Source of the DNA: Acidobacteriota bacterium
GTDB taxonomy: Bacteria > Acidobacteriota > Terriglobia > Terriglobales > Acidobacteriaceae
Direction of reading: 5' to 3'
NCBI GenBank assembly: GCA_021809235.1
Contig: JAKBAG010000128.1
Location: 1-8,559, forward strand
DNA length: 8,559 nucleotides
Positions 1 through 7,342 of this stretch are shown here, piece after piece. The notes beneath the pieces were generated by a model, which saw only the letters and a list, made by a program, of their open reading frames with translations, did not search any database and had not been told where the DNA came from. The position numbers were made by a program, and so were the translations under genes. Numbering within the stretch: the stretch's first letter is position 1; each line of letters opens with the position of its first letter.

Positions 1-61
1 GGCGTGCATGCCACCGCACACGATTCCAGTGGTGCTGAGCGTGACGGCGCACTGAGAACGC

Positions 62-70
62 AAGGGTGGA
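62..70 (+). promoter_or_regulatory. Ribosome binding site that decides the GH32 start
   Basis: AAGGGTGGA is complementary to the 16S rRNA tail and sits 5 nt before ATG 76. It favours this start over the GTG at position 4, which has almost no visible upstream sequence, and it places the twin-arginine motif at the N-terminus. Confidence 0.6.
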
Positions 71-75
71 AAAGC

Positions 76-1629
76 ATGAATCGCAGACGTTTTGTCCAGG
101 GGTTGGCAGTAGCGGCATCGGCATCGACGATTCGCCTTCGCACGGCAGCGGCTGCGCTCACCGCACCACCCGATGCCGTCCTCAGCCTGGCAGATCGATT
201 GGCACATGACCCGTTGCGGCCGCAATATCATCTGCTGCCGACCGCCAACTGGATGAACGACCCGAACGGGCCGATCTATTGGCGCGGCCAGTACCACATG
301 TTTTACCAGTACAACCCGGAGGGTGCGTTCTGGGGCGATATGCACTGGGGGCATGCAACGAGCCCAGATATGATTCACTGGCGACAACTGCCGGTGGCAC
401 TGGCTCCCACAGCGGGTGGGCCGGACAGCGCAGGCGTATTCACTGGAACGGCTGCCGTGGTGGATGGCCGTGTGCAGATGCTGTATACCGGGGTACGCTC
501 GGTGCCGGAGTCTGAAGCTACGATCAAGAATGGCAATCAGAGCCTGCTGGAGACCCAGTGTGTGGCTATCAGCGAAGCGGATAATCTGGACAGATGGACT
601 AAGTTAGCCAAGCCGGTGATCGCCACTCCGCCAGCAGGAATGCAGGTGAACGGTTTTCGTGATCCATCGCCTTGGCACGATGGGGATTTCTGGTATCTGG
701 TGCTGGGATCGGGAACGGAAACACGCGGTGGTGCGGTGCTGCTATACCGATCGAAGGATCTGCGGCGCTGGGAGTTTTTGCATGTTTTGGCGGAGCGTGA
801 AGGCAGCATTGCGGTTCCGCTGAGCAAGCCGGATTCGCGTGAAGTGTGGGAGTGCCCAGATTTCTTTCCCTTGGGCGAGGGAGTGGCGCAGCGCCATGTG
901 CTGATCTACTCGACAAACGGAAGATCGTACTGGATAAGTGGTCGGCTGAGCCCGCGCACGATGCGATTTGAACCGGAACACTCTGGCGTGCTGGATTATG
1001 GTTCCTACTATGCGCCGAAGACACAGCTGGATGCTGAGGGACGCAGAATTCTGTGGGGGTGGATTCCGGAGACGCGTTCTCTGGAGGCCTACAAGGCGGC
1101 CGGTTGGGCCGGATTGATGTCACTTCCTCGCTTGCTGACACTAGGAGAGGATGGCCGGCTGAGGCAGCAGGTGGCCGGGGCTGTGGAGCAGTTACGGCGA
1201 GAGGAAAAAGTACTTCGCCCAGGTACCCCCGTAGTGCAACAACTTGCCACGATGCCTCTGGAGAACTACTGCGGAGAACTGCGATTCAAAGCTCGCAGTA
1301 CGACATGGGCCATGGAATGCGTGGAGGACAGTGGCCAGACCTGGCTGCGGTTAGAGTTTTCCGCGTCAAAACCGCAATCCCTAATGGTGAATTCCATGGA
1401 GATTCCTATGATGATGGATTCAGGCGACAGTCTGGAGTGCCGCATCTGGGTAGATGGCTCGTCGATGGAAATTCTGATCAACGGCCTGACGGCATACACT
1501 CTACGCTACTATCCGGCGGGAACCAAGGCCCGGACACTACGGCTTCGATGGGAGGGAGCAGAGGGCGATCTGCAGCAGTTGAGTCTGTGGCAGATGGAGC
1601 CGATTTCCCCCGACCGTCTCACGCGGTAA
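76..1629 (+). CDS. Secreted glycoside hydrolase family 32 (beta-fructofuranosidase / levanase / inulinase type)
   Basis: The product (517 aa from ATG 76) should hydrolyse beta-fructosidic bonds in sucrose, levan or inulin outside the cytoplasm. The sequence shows the three GH32 catalytic motifs: WMNDPNG with nucleophile Asp62, FRDP with transition-state stabiliser Asp196, and WECPDFF with acid/base Glu259. The five-bladed beta-propeller spans about residues 45-350. A C-terminal beta-sandwich follows (about 385-505) with the typical WVDGSSMEILING segment. I chose ATG 76 because AAGGGTGGA lies 5 nt upstream and the resulting N-terminus, MNRRRFVQGLAVAA, reads as a twin-arginine signal followed by an Ala-rich stretch. 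The frame stays open to the left edge (GTG at 4), but those 24 residues do not resemble a signal peptide. The exact substrate cannot be read from the sequence. No clear terminator follows the gene. Confidence 0.93.
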   Translation: MNRRRFVQGLAVAASASTIRLRTAAAALTAPPDAVLSLADRLAHDPLRPQYHLLPTANWMNDPNGPIYWRGQYHMFYQYNPEGAFWGDMHWGHATSPDMIHWRQLPVALAPTAGGPDSAGVFTGTAAVVDGRVQMLYTGVRSVPESEATIKNGNQSLLETQCVAISEADNLDRWTKLAKPVIATPPAGMQVNGFRDPSPWHDGDFWYLVLGSGTETRGGAVLLYRSKDLRRWEFLHVLAEREGSIAVPLSKPDSREVWECPDFFPLGEGVAQRHVLIYSTNGRSYWISGRLSPRTMRFEPEHSGVLDYGSYYAPKTQLDAEGRRILWGWIPETRSLEAYKAAGWAGLMSLPRLLTLGEDGRLRQQVAGAVEQLRREEKVLRPGTPVVQQLATMPLENYCGELRFKARSTTWAMECVEDSGQTWLRLEFSASKPQSLMVNSMEIPMMMDSGDSLECRIWVDGSSMEILINGLTAYTLRYYPAGTKARTLRLRWEGAEGDLQQLSLWQMEPISPDRLTR

Positions 1630-1699
1630 TCGTGAATGTCGTCCATGGATGCTGGGAATGCGAATGAGAGAAACCGCCCAAGTAAATCGATCCATATCC

Positions 1700-1713
1700 A
1701 ATTCCTGTGAATT
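1700..1713. promoter_or_regulatory. Perfect palindrome upstream of the GH3 promoter (candidate operator)
   Basis: The site reads AATTC-CTGT-GAATT: 5-bp inverted arms around a 4-base spacer. It ends 10 bases before the -35 hexamer of the GH3 promoter, centred near -52 relative to the predicted transcription start. That placement suits an activator or a repressor dimer. The regulator is unknown and is not encoded in the window. Confidence 0.35.
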
Positions 1714-1723
1714 ACCGTCTTGC

Positions 1724-1752
1724 TTGACAGGCATGTAACTGGCGGGTAAAGT
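1724..1752 (+). promoter_or_regulatory. Sigma-70-type promoter of the GH3 gene
   Basis: A perfect -35 hexamer TTGACA (1724-1729) is followed by a 17-base spacer and a -10 hexamer TAAAGT (1747-1752, four of six consensus bases). Transcription should start near 1759, giving a leader of about 74 nt before ATG 1833. This is the best canonical promoter in the window and implies the GH3 gene need not depend on read-through from the GH32 gene. Confidence 0.65.
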
Positions 1753-1777
1753 TGGGGGCGCGGAAAAAGGTGAGGGA

Positions 1778-1801
1778 TTGCTGCGTGTAAACGCTGTGCA
1801 A
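1778..1801 (+). promoter_or_regulatory. Inverted repeat / leader hairpin of the GH3 transcript
   Basis: The arms TTGC (1778-1781) and GCAA (1798-1801) enclose GCGT (1783-1786) and ACGC (1791-1794). Four bases, GTAA, lie between them, and a 1x3 internal loop separates the two stem halves. As RNA this is an 8-bp imperfect hairpin with a GNRA-type tetraloop. As DNA it is an inverted repeat at about +20 to +43, a usual place for a roadblock repressor. A second small inverted repeat, GCCT-ATC-AGGC, follows at 1805-1815 just before the ribosome binding site. Function is inferred only. Confidence 0.35.
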
Positions 1802-1832
1802 GCCGCCTATCAGGCCGCATGGAGAGATTGCG

Positions 1833-4496
1833 ATGAGCCAGTGGAAGTGGCGTGGAGTAGCGCTGGGCTGTGTTGGAGCGCTGGTGCTGATGGCAGGTAG
1901 CACGGGTTGGGCGCAGGAACCTGCGTACATGAACCCGCATTTGTCACCTGAGCAGCGGGCAGCTGACCTAGTGCAGCGGATGACGCTGGAGGAAAAAGCC
2001 AGCCAGTTGGTGAACCAGGCGCGGGCGATTCCCAGGTTGCATGTGCCCTCTTACGACTGGTGGAGCGAGGCTCTGCACGGTGTGGCGGTGGAGGGAACGA
2101 CGGAGTTTCCCGAGCCAGTGGGGCTGGGTGCAACCTTTGATCCATCGCTGATTCATTCGATGGCAGTAGACATCAGCACCGAAGCACGGGTGAAGCACGA
2201 ACAGGCTTTGCGCGCCAACGGCGGACACAGCAATATCTTTCAGGGGCTGGATTTCTGGGCTCCGAATCTGAATATCTTCCGTGATCCCCGCTGGGGCCGC
2301 GGACAGGAAACATATGGTGAAGATCCATTCCTTACGGGCCGGATGGGCGTGGCCTTTGTTACCGGCATGCAGGGCGATGATCCGCGCTACTACCGCGTGA
2401 TTGCGACGCCAAAGCACTTCGACGTACATAGCGGCCCGGAGCCCACCCGCCACAAGGCCAATGTGGACGTGAGCAAGCATGATGAGGTGGACACTTATCT
2501 GCCAGCGTTCCGCGCTGCAGTGGTGGAAGGAAAGGCGGATTCTGTGATGTGCGCCTACAACAGCATCAACGGACAACCCGCCTGCGCAAATGAGTTTCTG
2601 CTGCAGGATCAACTCCGCAACAAGTGGGGTTTCAAGGGCTATGTGGTCTCCGATTGCGGCGCCGTGGTCGACATCTACAGCGGACACCACTACAAGCCAA
2701 CCCAGGCGCAGGCATCTGCCATCAGTCTGCAGCGCGGCATGGATAACGAGTGTGCGGACTTCTTTTCCAAGGTAAAGGATGACCACGACTACAAGCCATA
2801 CATGGATGCAGTGAAGGAAGGGTACCTGAAGGAAGCCGATATCGACACGGCTCTGGTGCGACTGTTTACGGCTCGCATCAAGCTGGGTATGTTTGATCCC
2901 GCATCGATGGATCCGTATTCGAAGATTCCCGAGAGCGAGTTGAACAGCCCGGCCCATAAGGCTCTGGCGCTGAAGGCAGCCGATGAGTCCATGGTGCTGC
3001 TGAAGAATGACGGAACACTGCCGATCAAGGACAAGAATATCCGAATTGCGGTTGTAGGTCCTCTGGCGAATCAGACACGCTTCCTGCTGGGAAACTACAC
3101 CGGCGTTCCCTACCATATGCAGTCGATTCTGGACGGGATGAAAGAACAATTTGCCAATGACCAGATTGACTACGTGGAAGGAACGCAGTTTCTGAGCAAG
3201 GATGCGCAGCCGGTTCCTGCCAGCGCGCTGACCACCAATGGCAAGCCCGGAGTGGTTGTGAATATCGACAAGGCACCTCCGATGGATCTTTCCGCTCGAA
3301 CAGCGAAGCCGACGGTGCTGGCTACCGTACATACGACGACGGTGGATGCTTCCAAAGTGGAGATTCCAGAAGATGTGACCGTTCCGGTGGCACTGCACTG
3401 GACGGCAACGCTCAAAGTACAGGAGACAGCCGATTACAACCTGGGTATGACGGCGAATGGCTACTTCCGTGTGCAGGTCGATGGCAAGGACGTAACCTCG
3501 GACTTCGGTTCGCGTCGTGCAGATACTAAGCTGGGCCGCATCCACCTGGAGAGGGGTAAAGCCTACGCTCTTGCTGTGGATTATGCACAAGGAACAAATC
3601 CGAATGCCATGGCACGTCTGATGTGGTCGAAGGTAGATATGACGCCGCAGCCAGATGCGATTGCAACTGCCAAGAAGGCGGATGTGATTGTGGCTGTCGT
3701 GGGCATTACCAGCGAACTGGAAGGCGAGGAGATGAAGGTGAACGAGCCTGGGTTCCTCGGAGGCGACCGCACCAGCATTGATCTGCCCAAGCCGGAGGAG
3801 GACCTTCTGGAGGCGCTTTCGACAACCGGAAAGCCTCTGGTTGTGGTCCTGGTGAACGGCAGCGCGCTGAGCGTGAACTGGGCCAAGGAACATGCCAACG
3901 CAATTCTGGAAGCATGGTATCCGGGAGAAAAGGGTGGATTGGCTGTGGCGCAGACACTGTCCGGCTGGAACAATCCTGCGGGCCGTCTGCCTGTGACCTT
4001 CTACACAGGTATCGATCAACTACCCAAGTTTGAGGATTACTCGATGAAGGATCGGACCTACCGCTACTTTACGGGTAAGCCACTGTATCCGTTCGGCTAC
4101 GGACTGAGCTACACCACCTTCTCCTACAGTGATCTGCAGGTGCCGTCCACTCCGGTGAAGGCAGGCGATCCGGTTCTGGTGAAGGTATCTGTCACGAATA
4201 CTGGCAAGCGTGATGGAGATGAAGTGGCGCAGTTGTATCTGAGCTTCCCGAATGTGGCCGGTGCTCCGTTGAAGGCGCTGCGTGGCTTCCAGCGTGTGCA
4301 TCTGGCTGCCGGACAGACCAGGCAGGTGGAGTTTGCCCTGGATGGCCGGGACATGAACATGGTGACGACGGAGGGTGAGCCGGAGATTCCTGCCGGTACC
4401 TACACGATTAGTGTAGGTGGTGGCCAGCCTGGCACCGGTGCCCAGACGTTAAGCCGCACTGTCACTGTGGAAGGCACAAAGGTGCTGCCCGAATAG
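1833..4496 (+). CDS. Secreted glycoside hydrolase family 3 with inserted PA14 domain (beta-xylosidase/beta-glucosidase type)
   Basis: This 887-aa enzyme should remove terminal beta-linked glucose or xylose from oligosaccharides. A Sec-type signal peptide is visible (WKWR, then a hydrophobic core, cleavage probably after Ala27 in GWA|QE). The GH3 barrel covers about residues 32-370. It contains DWWSEALHG (75-83), GRGQETYGEDP, the conserved KH pair Lys194-His195, and the nucleophile Asp274 in GYVVSDCG. The second GH3 domain starts near 375 and is interrupted by a PA14-like beta-rich region at about 485-602. It resumes with SELEGEEM, whose glutamates (628, 630, 632, 633) include the likely acid/base. 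An Fn3-like C-terminal domain occupies about 770-870. ATG 1833 has GGAGAG 6 nt upstream. The DWWSEALHG and SDCG motifs lean towards the xylosidase-like branch, but substrate choice stays open. Confidence 0.93.
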   Translation: MSQWKWRGVALGCVGALVLMAGSTGWAQEPAYMNPHLSPEQRAADLVQRMTLEEKASQLVNQARAIPRLHVPSYDWWSEALHGVAVEGTTEFPEPVGLGATFDPSLIHSMAVDISTEARVKHEQALRANGGHSNIFQGLDFWAPNLNIFRDPRWGRGQETYGEDPFLTGRMGVAFVTGMQGDDPRYYRVIATPKHFDVHSGPEPTRHKANVDVSKHDEVDTYLPAFRAAVVEGKADSVMCAYNSINGQPACANEFLLQDQLRNKWGFKGYVVSDCGAVVDIYSGHHYKPTQAQASAISLQRGMDNECADFFSKVKDDHDYKPYMDAVKEGYLKEADIDTALVRLFTARIKLGMFDPASMDPYSKIPESELNSPAHKALALKAADESMVLLKNDGTLPIKDKNIRIAVVGPLANQTRFLLGNYTGVPYHMQSILDGMKEQFANDQIDYVEGTQFLSKDAQPVPASALTTNGKPGVVVNIDKAPPMDLSARTAKPTVLATVHTTTVDASKVEIPEDVTVPVALHWTATLKVQETADYNLGMTANGYFRVQVDGKDVTSDFGSRRADTKLGRIHLERGKAYALAVDYAQGTNPNAMARLMWSKVDMTPQPDAIATAKKADVIVAVVGITSELEGEEMKVNEPGFLGGDRTSIDLPKPEEDLLEALSTTGKPLVVVLVNGSALSVNWAKEHANAILEAWYPGEKGGLAVAQTLSGWNNPAGRLPVTFYTGIDQLPKFEDYSMKDRTYRYFTGKPLYPFGYGLSYTTFSYSDLQVPSTPVKAGDPVLVKVSVTNTGKRDGDEVAQLYLSFPNVAGAPLKALRGFQRVHLAAGQTRQVEFALDGRDMNMVTTEGEPEIPAGTYTISVGGGQPGTGAQTLSRTVTVEGTKVLPE

Positions 4497-4524
4497 GCTG
4501 ATAGAAGGAAATAATCCAGCAAGA

Positions 4525-4566
4525 CGATGGGGCGACGCGCACACTACGCGTCGCCCCATCGCTTTT
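4525..4566 (+). terminator. Intrinsic terminator after the GH3 gene
   Basis: A perfect 15-bp stem (CGATGGGGCGACGCG at 4525-4539 paired with 4547-4561) closes a 7-base loop. It is followed by C and four T residues. It begins 28 bases after the GH3 stop codon. It lies between convergent genes, so it may also stop minus-strand transcripts coming from the permease gene, although the T-rich stretch on that side is weaker. Confidence 0.8.
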
Positions 4567-4723
4567 GGCAATAGGGAAGTTTGCGGCAGGGATGTGGAGC
4601 CGTGCACTCAGGCTAGCTATGGGGTAGAAGGTGACTGTCGGGAGGTTCGCTGGCTTCTTCTGAAAAATGGAGTTTGTGAAAGAGGCAGAAGTAACTGGGA
4701 TGATCGTGGCGTTAGGCTTAAGC

Positions 4724-5728
4724 TTATTCGCGCAGCAGAACTCCGCAGACAGCAATGGCTACAGCCGCAATGGGTGCAGCCAGCGCCACGCCGACCGGCC
4801 CAGCCAGTGCCGCCAGCAGAAGCTGGAGTAGCAACGTGAGCGCTGGGGGAAGGCGAACAAGATTTCGCTCCAGTAGCGGAGTGACCAGATAGCCTTCCAG
4901 CAGGAAGACTATGCCGAAGACGACAAGCGTAAGTACGCCTGTCATGGGTGATTTTGCCAGGCCAAGGAGCACGGCCGGGATCAGTGCGATCAGTGGGCCC
5001 ACATTGGGAATGAAAGTGAGCATGGCTGCGATCAAGGCAAGCAGGCTTGGCAGCGGTACGCCAATCATCCAGAGTCCCAGTCCGATGAGAATTCCGACCA
5101 CGGTCATCGAAAGCAGTTTGGCGAGAATCCACCAGAGCAGCGTACGACGGATGCTGGCGGTACATGCATCAAGCACGTGCCGCATCTTTTGCGGAAAGAG
5201 GTTACGCAGTCCGCGGTAGTAGAGCAAGGGTTCTGCGGCCAGGTAAAGGCTGAGCAGCAGCGTGAAGGCAAGCCCGCCAATGGCTGTGGCCGAGGTCAGC
5301 ACAATACCACCAATGCGTGTGATAGCAAAGCGCGCCCCTGTGGTGAGCTGATCGGCATCGGGCGACTGCGCCAGTAGCCAGTTACCCCATGTCGTGTGCT
5401 GGACTTCAGCGCGGATGTGATGAAAGGCGACGGGAAGATCACTCTCCAACTGGGTGAACTGCTGTAGCACATTAGGCCCCTGCAGCCAGAGAATAACTGT
5501 GGCAAAACTACCCAGTACGATCAGAAAAAGAAGGAGTGAAAGGCCGCGAGGCAGTCGCAGGCGCTGGCTGAGGATATGGGAGACGGCGTAGAGTAGCGTG
5601 GCTCCAATGATTGCTGCAAAGAGCAGGAGGAAGATGACTCGACCAATCCAGAGCAGAACGGCGGAGATAACCAGGCCGACAAGCGAGGCAAATACGGTAA
5701 ACAGGCGGTGCTGGAAGGTATCAGGCAT
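4724..5728 (-). CDS. AI-2E / PerM family membrane permease
   Basis: The product (334 aa from ATG 5728) is an integral inner-membrane protein of the AI-2E/PerM exporter family. Members have been linked to autoinducer-2 export, ion antiport or unknown substrates, so the cargo cannot be assigned. The sequence shows roughly eight hydrophobic segments. A closely spaced pair lies near residues 10-55 and one near 60-82. A hydrophilic region follows at about 85-130, and a hydrophobic C-terminal half contains the family's conserved motif TFIPNVGPLIALIPA (Ile240-Pro245 at its heart). I chose ATG 5728 because GGAAAGG lies 7 nt upstream. An in-frame GTG at 5770 sits inside a hairpin loop and would add a non-membrane leader. 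The gene is 72 nt downstream of the aminopeptidase stop and may be its partial operon partner. It ends 227 bases from the convergent GH3 gene. Confidence 0.85.
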   Translation of the reverse strand: MPDTFQHRLFTVFASLVGLVISAVLLWIGRVIFLLLFAAIIGATLLYAVSHILSQRLRLPRGLSLLLFLIVLGSFATVILWLQGPNVLQQFTQLESDLPVAFHHIRAEVQHTTWGNWLLAQSPDADQLTTGARFAITRIGGIVLTSATAIGGLAFTLLLSLYLAAEPLLYYRGLRNLFPQKMRHVLDACTASIRRTLLWWILAKLLSMTVVGILIGLGLWMIGVPLPSLLALIAAMLTFIPNVGPLIALIPAVLLGLAKSPMTGVLTLVVFGIVFLLEGYLVTPLLERNLVRLPPALTLLLQLLLAALAGPVGVALAAPIAAVAIAVCGVLLRE

Positions 5729-5735
5729 AAGGAAG

Positions 5736-5742
5736 CCTTTCC
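5736..5742 (-). promoter_or_regulatory. Ribosome binding site that decides the permease start
   Basis: On the minus strand GGAAAGG lies 7 nt before ATG 5728. It supports this start over the upstream in-frame GTG at 5770, which falls in the loop of the hairpin at 5750-5783. Confidence 0.55.
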
Positions 5743-5749
5743 GGAGCAA

Positions 5750-5783
5750 ATACGGGCAGGGAGTATGCACACCCTGCCCGTAT
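5750..5783 (-). terminator. Hairpin between the aminopeptidase and permease genes (weak intrinsic terminator or attenuating stem-loop)
   Basis: A perfect 12-bp stem (ATACGGGCAGGG and its complement) encloses a 10-base loop. On the minus strand the stem's 3' end runs into TTTGC, so the U-tract is short. It starts 17 nt after the aminopeptidase stop codon and ends 7 nt before the permease ribosome binding site. That suggests partial termination or 3'-end protection of the upstream message. No separate promoter for the permease gene stood out. Confidence 0.6.
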
Positions 5784-5800
5784 GGAACGAACGCCGTGAA

Positions 5801-7339
5801 TCAGGAGGCGAAACTGCGAACCCACTCGGCAATGGTGCGAACAGCGACGCCGCTGGGACCTTTGGCGATGGAGGAGCGACTGTCTTCAATCCAGGCCATT
5901 CCAGCGATGTCAAGGTGAATCCAGGGGGTATCCGCAACGAAGACCTTGAGAAATTCTGCCGCGGTAACGGCTCCGCCCCAGCGTCCACCGGTGTTCTTGA
6001 TGTCGGCAATGTCGCTGCGGATCAAATCAAAGTACTCGTCTCCGAGCGGCAACCGCCAGAATTTTTCCCCAGTCTTCTCGGCAGCAGCCTGGAAGCGGTT
6101 GAAGGTGGGATCGTCATTGCTGAAGGCTCCGGCATGGACCATGCCAAGGGCGACGACACAGGCCCCGGTCAGGGTGGCGGCGTCAATAAGGTGGGTGCAG
6201 CCAAGCTGGCGGGCATAGGTGAGACCATCGGCCAGAACCAGCCTGCCTTCGGCGTCGGTGTTGATGATTTCAATGGATTTGCCGGGCTTGTCCCCGTCCG
6301 GCATGGAGATGGCGATATCTCCCGGCTTGTAGGCCTTGCCGTCGGGCATGTTTTCCGCAGAACAGACGACGCAGATGACCTTGACAGCAGGCTTGATGCG
6401 GGCAATGACATGCATGGCGCCGAGCATGGCGGCTGCGCCTGCCATGTCATATTTCATCTTTTCCATGCCGTCGGCTGGCTTGATGGAGATGCCACCAGTG
6501 TCGAAGGTGATGCCTTTGCCCACGAGTCCGAGCACGGGGCCGTTATAGGTGGCCGGATTGTACCCTTCCGGCTCATAGGTGAGAACGATAAGTGCCGGAG
6601 GTTCTTCCGATCCCTTGGCGACGGACCAGAATGCGCCCATCTTCAATTCCTGCAGCTTTTCGGTGGAATAGACCTCCCACTTGAGTCCGGCTGCCCTCGC
6701 CATTTCAGCCGCTCGCTGTCCTAGAACCGTGGGTGTGAGTACGTTTGGCGGGTCATTGACAAGCACACGGGTAAAGTTCTGCGCTTCAGCAAAATGGATA
6801 CCCTCCTCCAAGCCCGCCTGTGCGGCGGAGTGTGTATCTGCAGATGCAACCAGGGTGCAGTCAGCTAGGCTTTGATCCTTGCGGTCCGAGCGGTAGGTGT
6901 CCGGATCAAAATCGGCGAGAAGTGCGCCTTCTGTGGCTGCGCGTGCCACGGCTGCAGCATCCAGGCCTTCCAGGCCTGCGGGTAGGCTGAATGCCAAGGA
7001 ACGCAGGGAGCGCGGTTTGCAGAATCGGACAGCAGTGCCGGCTGCGTTGCGCAGTGTGTGCGGAGTAACGCGGGAACGCTTGCCCAATCCGACCAATAGA
7101 AGGCGGCTGGCTGCCAGTCCACCTGGAGTGTGGAGCAGCAGTGTCTCGTTGGCCGAAGCCTTGAATTCTCCCGAGGACAAAACGCCAGCCGCTGCGGCCT
7201 GGATGGCAGGATCGGTGGTGAGCAGGACGGGCTGCGGTTTCGCGTTCTTGTCCTTGGATGTCTGATCATCGACCACGGCAACGGCCAGAAGTTCTGTGGC
7301 CAGCCCGGAGAGTTGCAGAGAAACGAGATGCATTTTCAT
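5801..7339 (-). CDS. pepA: Leucyl aminopeptidase, peptidase family M17
   Basis: This is a cytoplasmic two-metal aminopeptidase that removes N-terminal residues from peptides, usually as a hexamer. The product (512 aa from ATG 7339) has a variable N-terminal domain (about 1-165) and the M17 catalytic domain. Visible there are GKGITFDTGGISIKP with metal ligands Lys275 and Asp280 and catalytic Lys287, Asp298, and the family signature NTDAEGRL with Asp362, Glu364 and catalytic Arg366. These assignments follow E. coli PepA, and length matches that family. The start is ATG 7339 or possibly ATG 7333. Neither has a clear ribosome binding site, but an extended -10-like element lies 6 nt upstream, so translation may be leaderless. 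A TTG at 7396 would add 19 residues with no family resemblance. The gene lies 57 nt downstream of smpB on the same strand, a sensible pairing because tagged proteins are degraded to peptides. Confidence 0.95.
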   Translation of the reverse strand: MKMHLVSLQLSGLATELLAVAVVDDQTSKDKNAKPQPVLLTTDPAIQAAAAGVLSSGEFKASANETLLLHTPGGLAASRLLLVGLGKRSRVTPHTLRNAAGTAVRFCKPRSLRSLAFSLPAGLEGLDAAAVARAATEGALLADFDPDTYRSDRKDQSLADCTLVASADTHSAAQAGLEEGIHFAEAQNFTRVLVNDPPNVLTPTVLGQRAAEMARAAGLKWEVYSTEKLQELKMGAFWSVAKGSEEPPALIVLTYEPEGYNPATYNGPVLGLVGKGITFDTGGISIKPADGMEKMKYDMAGAAAMLGAMHVIARIKPAVKVICVVCSAENMPDGKAYKPGDIAISMPDGDKPGKSIEIINTDAEGRLVLADGLTYARQLGCTHLIDAATLTGACVVALGMVHAGAFSNDDPTFNRFQAAAEKTGEKFWRLPLGDEYFDLIRSDIADIKNTGGRWGGAVTAAEFLKVFVADTPWIHLDIAGMAWIEDSRSSIAKGPSGVAVRTIAEWVRSFAS

Positions 7340-7342
7340 ACC

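Noticed and set aside
2..55. Short open frame ending in TGA at 53-55 that could be the tail of an upstream gene
   Set aside because: Only 17 codons are visible, a length expected by chance, and nothing in them is recognisable.
1643..1650. TCCATGGA palindrome after the GH32 stop as a terminator
   Set aside because: It is a short self-complementary 8-mer with no loop and no following T-run.
1786..1799. LacI-family-like operator with a TGTAAACG half-site in the GH3 leader
   Set aside because: The left arm fits but the right arm does not mirror it, so it is not a proper LacI-type palindrome; the TTGC/GCAA inverted repeat describes the site better.
1968..4019. 683-codon open frame on the minus strand across the GH3 gene
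   Set aside because: It is codon-aligned with GH3, so its stops correspond to sense codons TTA, CTA and TCA, which this gene avoids. The translation has no recognisable domain or signal, and the GH3 frame has full motif support.
4654..4692. CTTCTG...CAGAAG inverted repeat as a minus-strand terminator for the permease gene
   Set aside because: The arms are only 6 bp with a long loop and no T-tract on the minus strand.
4462..4755. 97-codon minus-strand open frame between the convergent genes
   Set aside because: It runs through the GH3 terminator stem and the ends of both flanking genes, and shows no domain. The gap 4497-4723 is best read as terminator plus non-coding DNA.
5708..6724. 338-codon plus-strand open frame opposite pepA
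   Set aside because: It is codon-aligned antisense of pepA, with Gly/Asp/His-rich sequence mirroring the sense strand. The M17 motifs prove the minus strand is coding.
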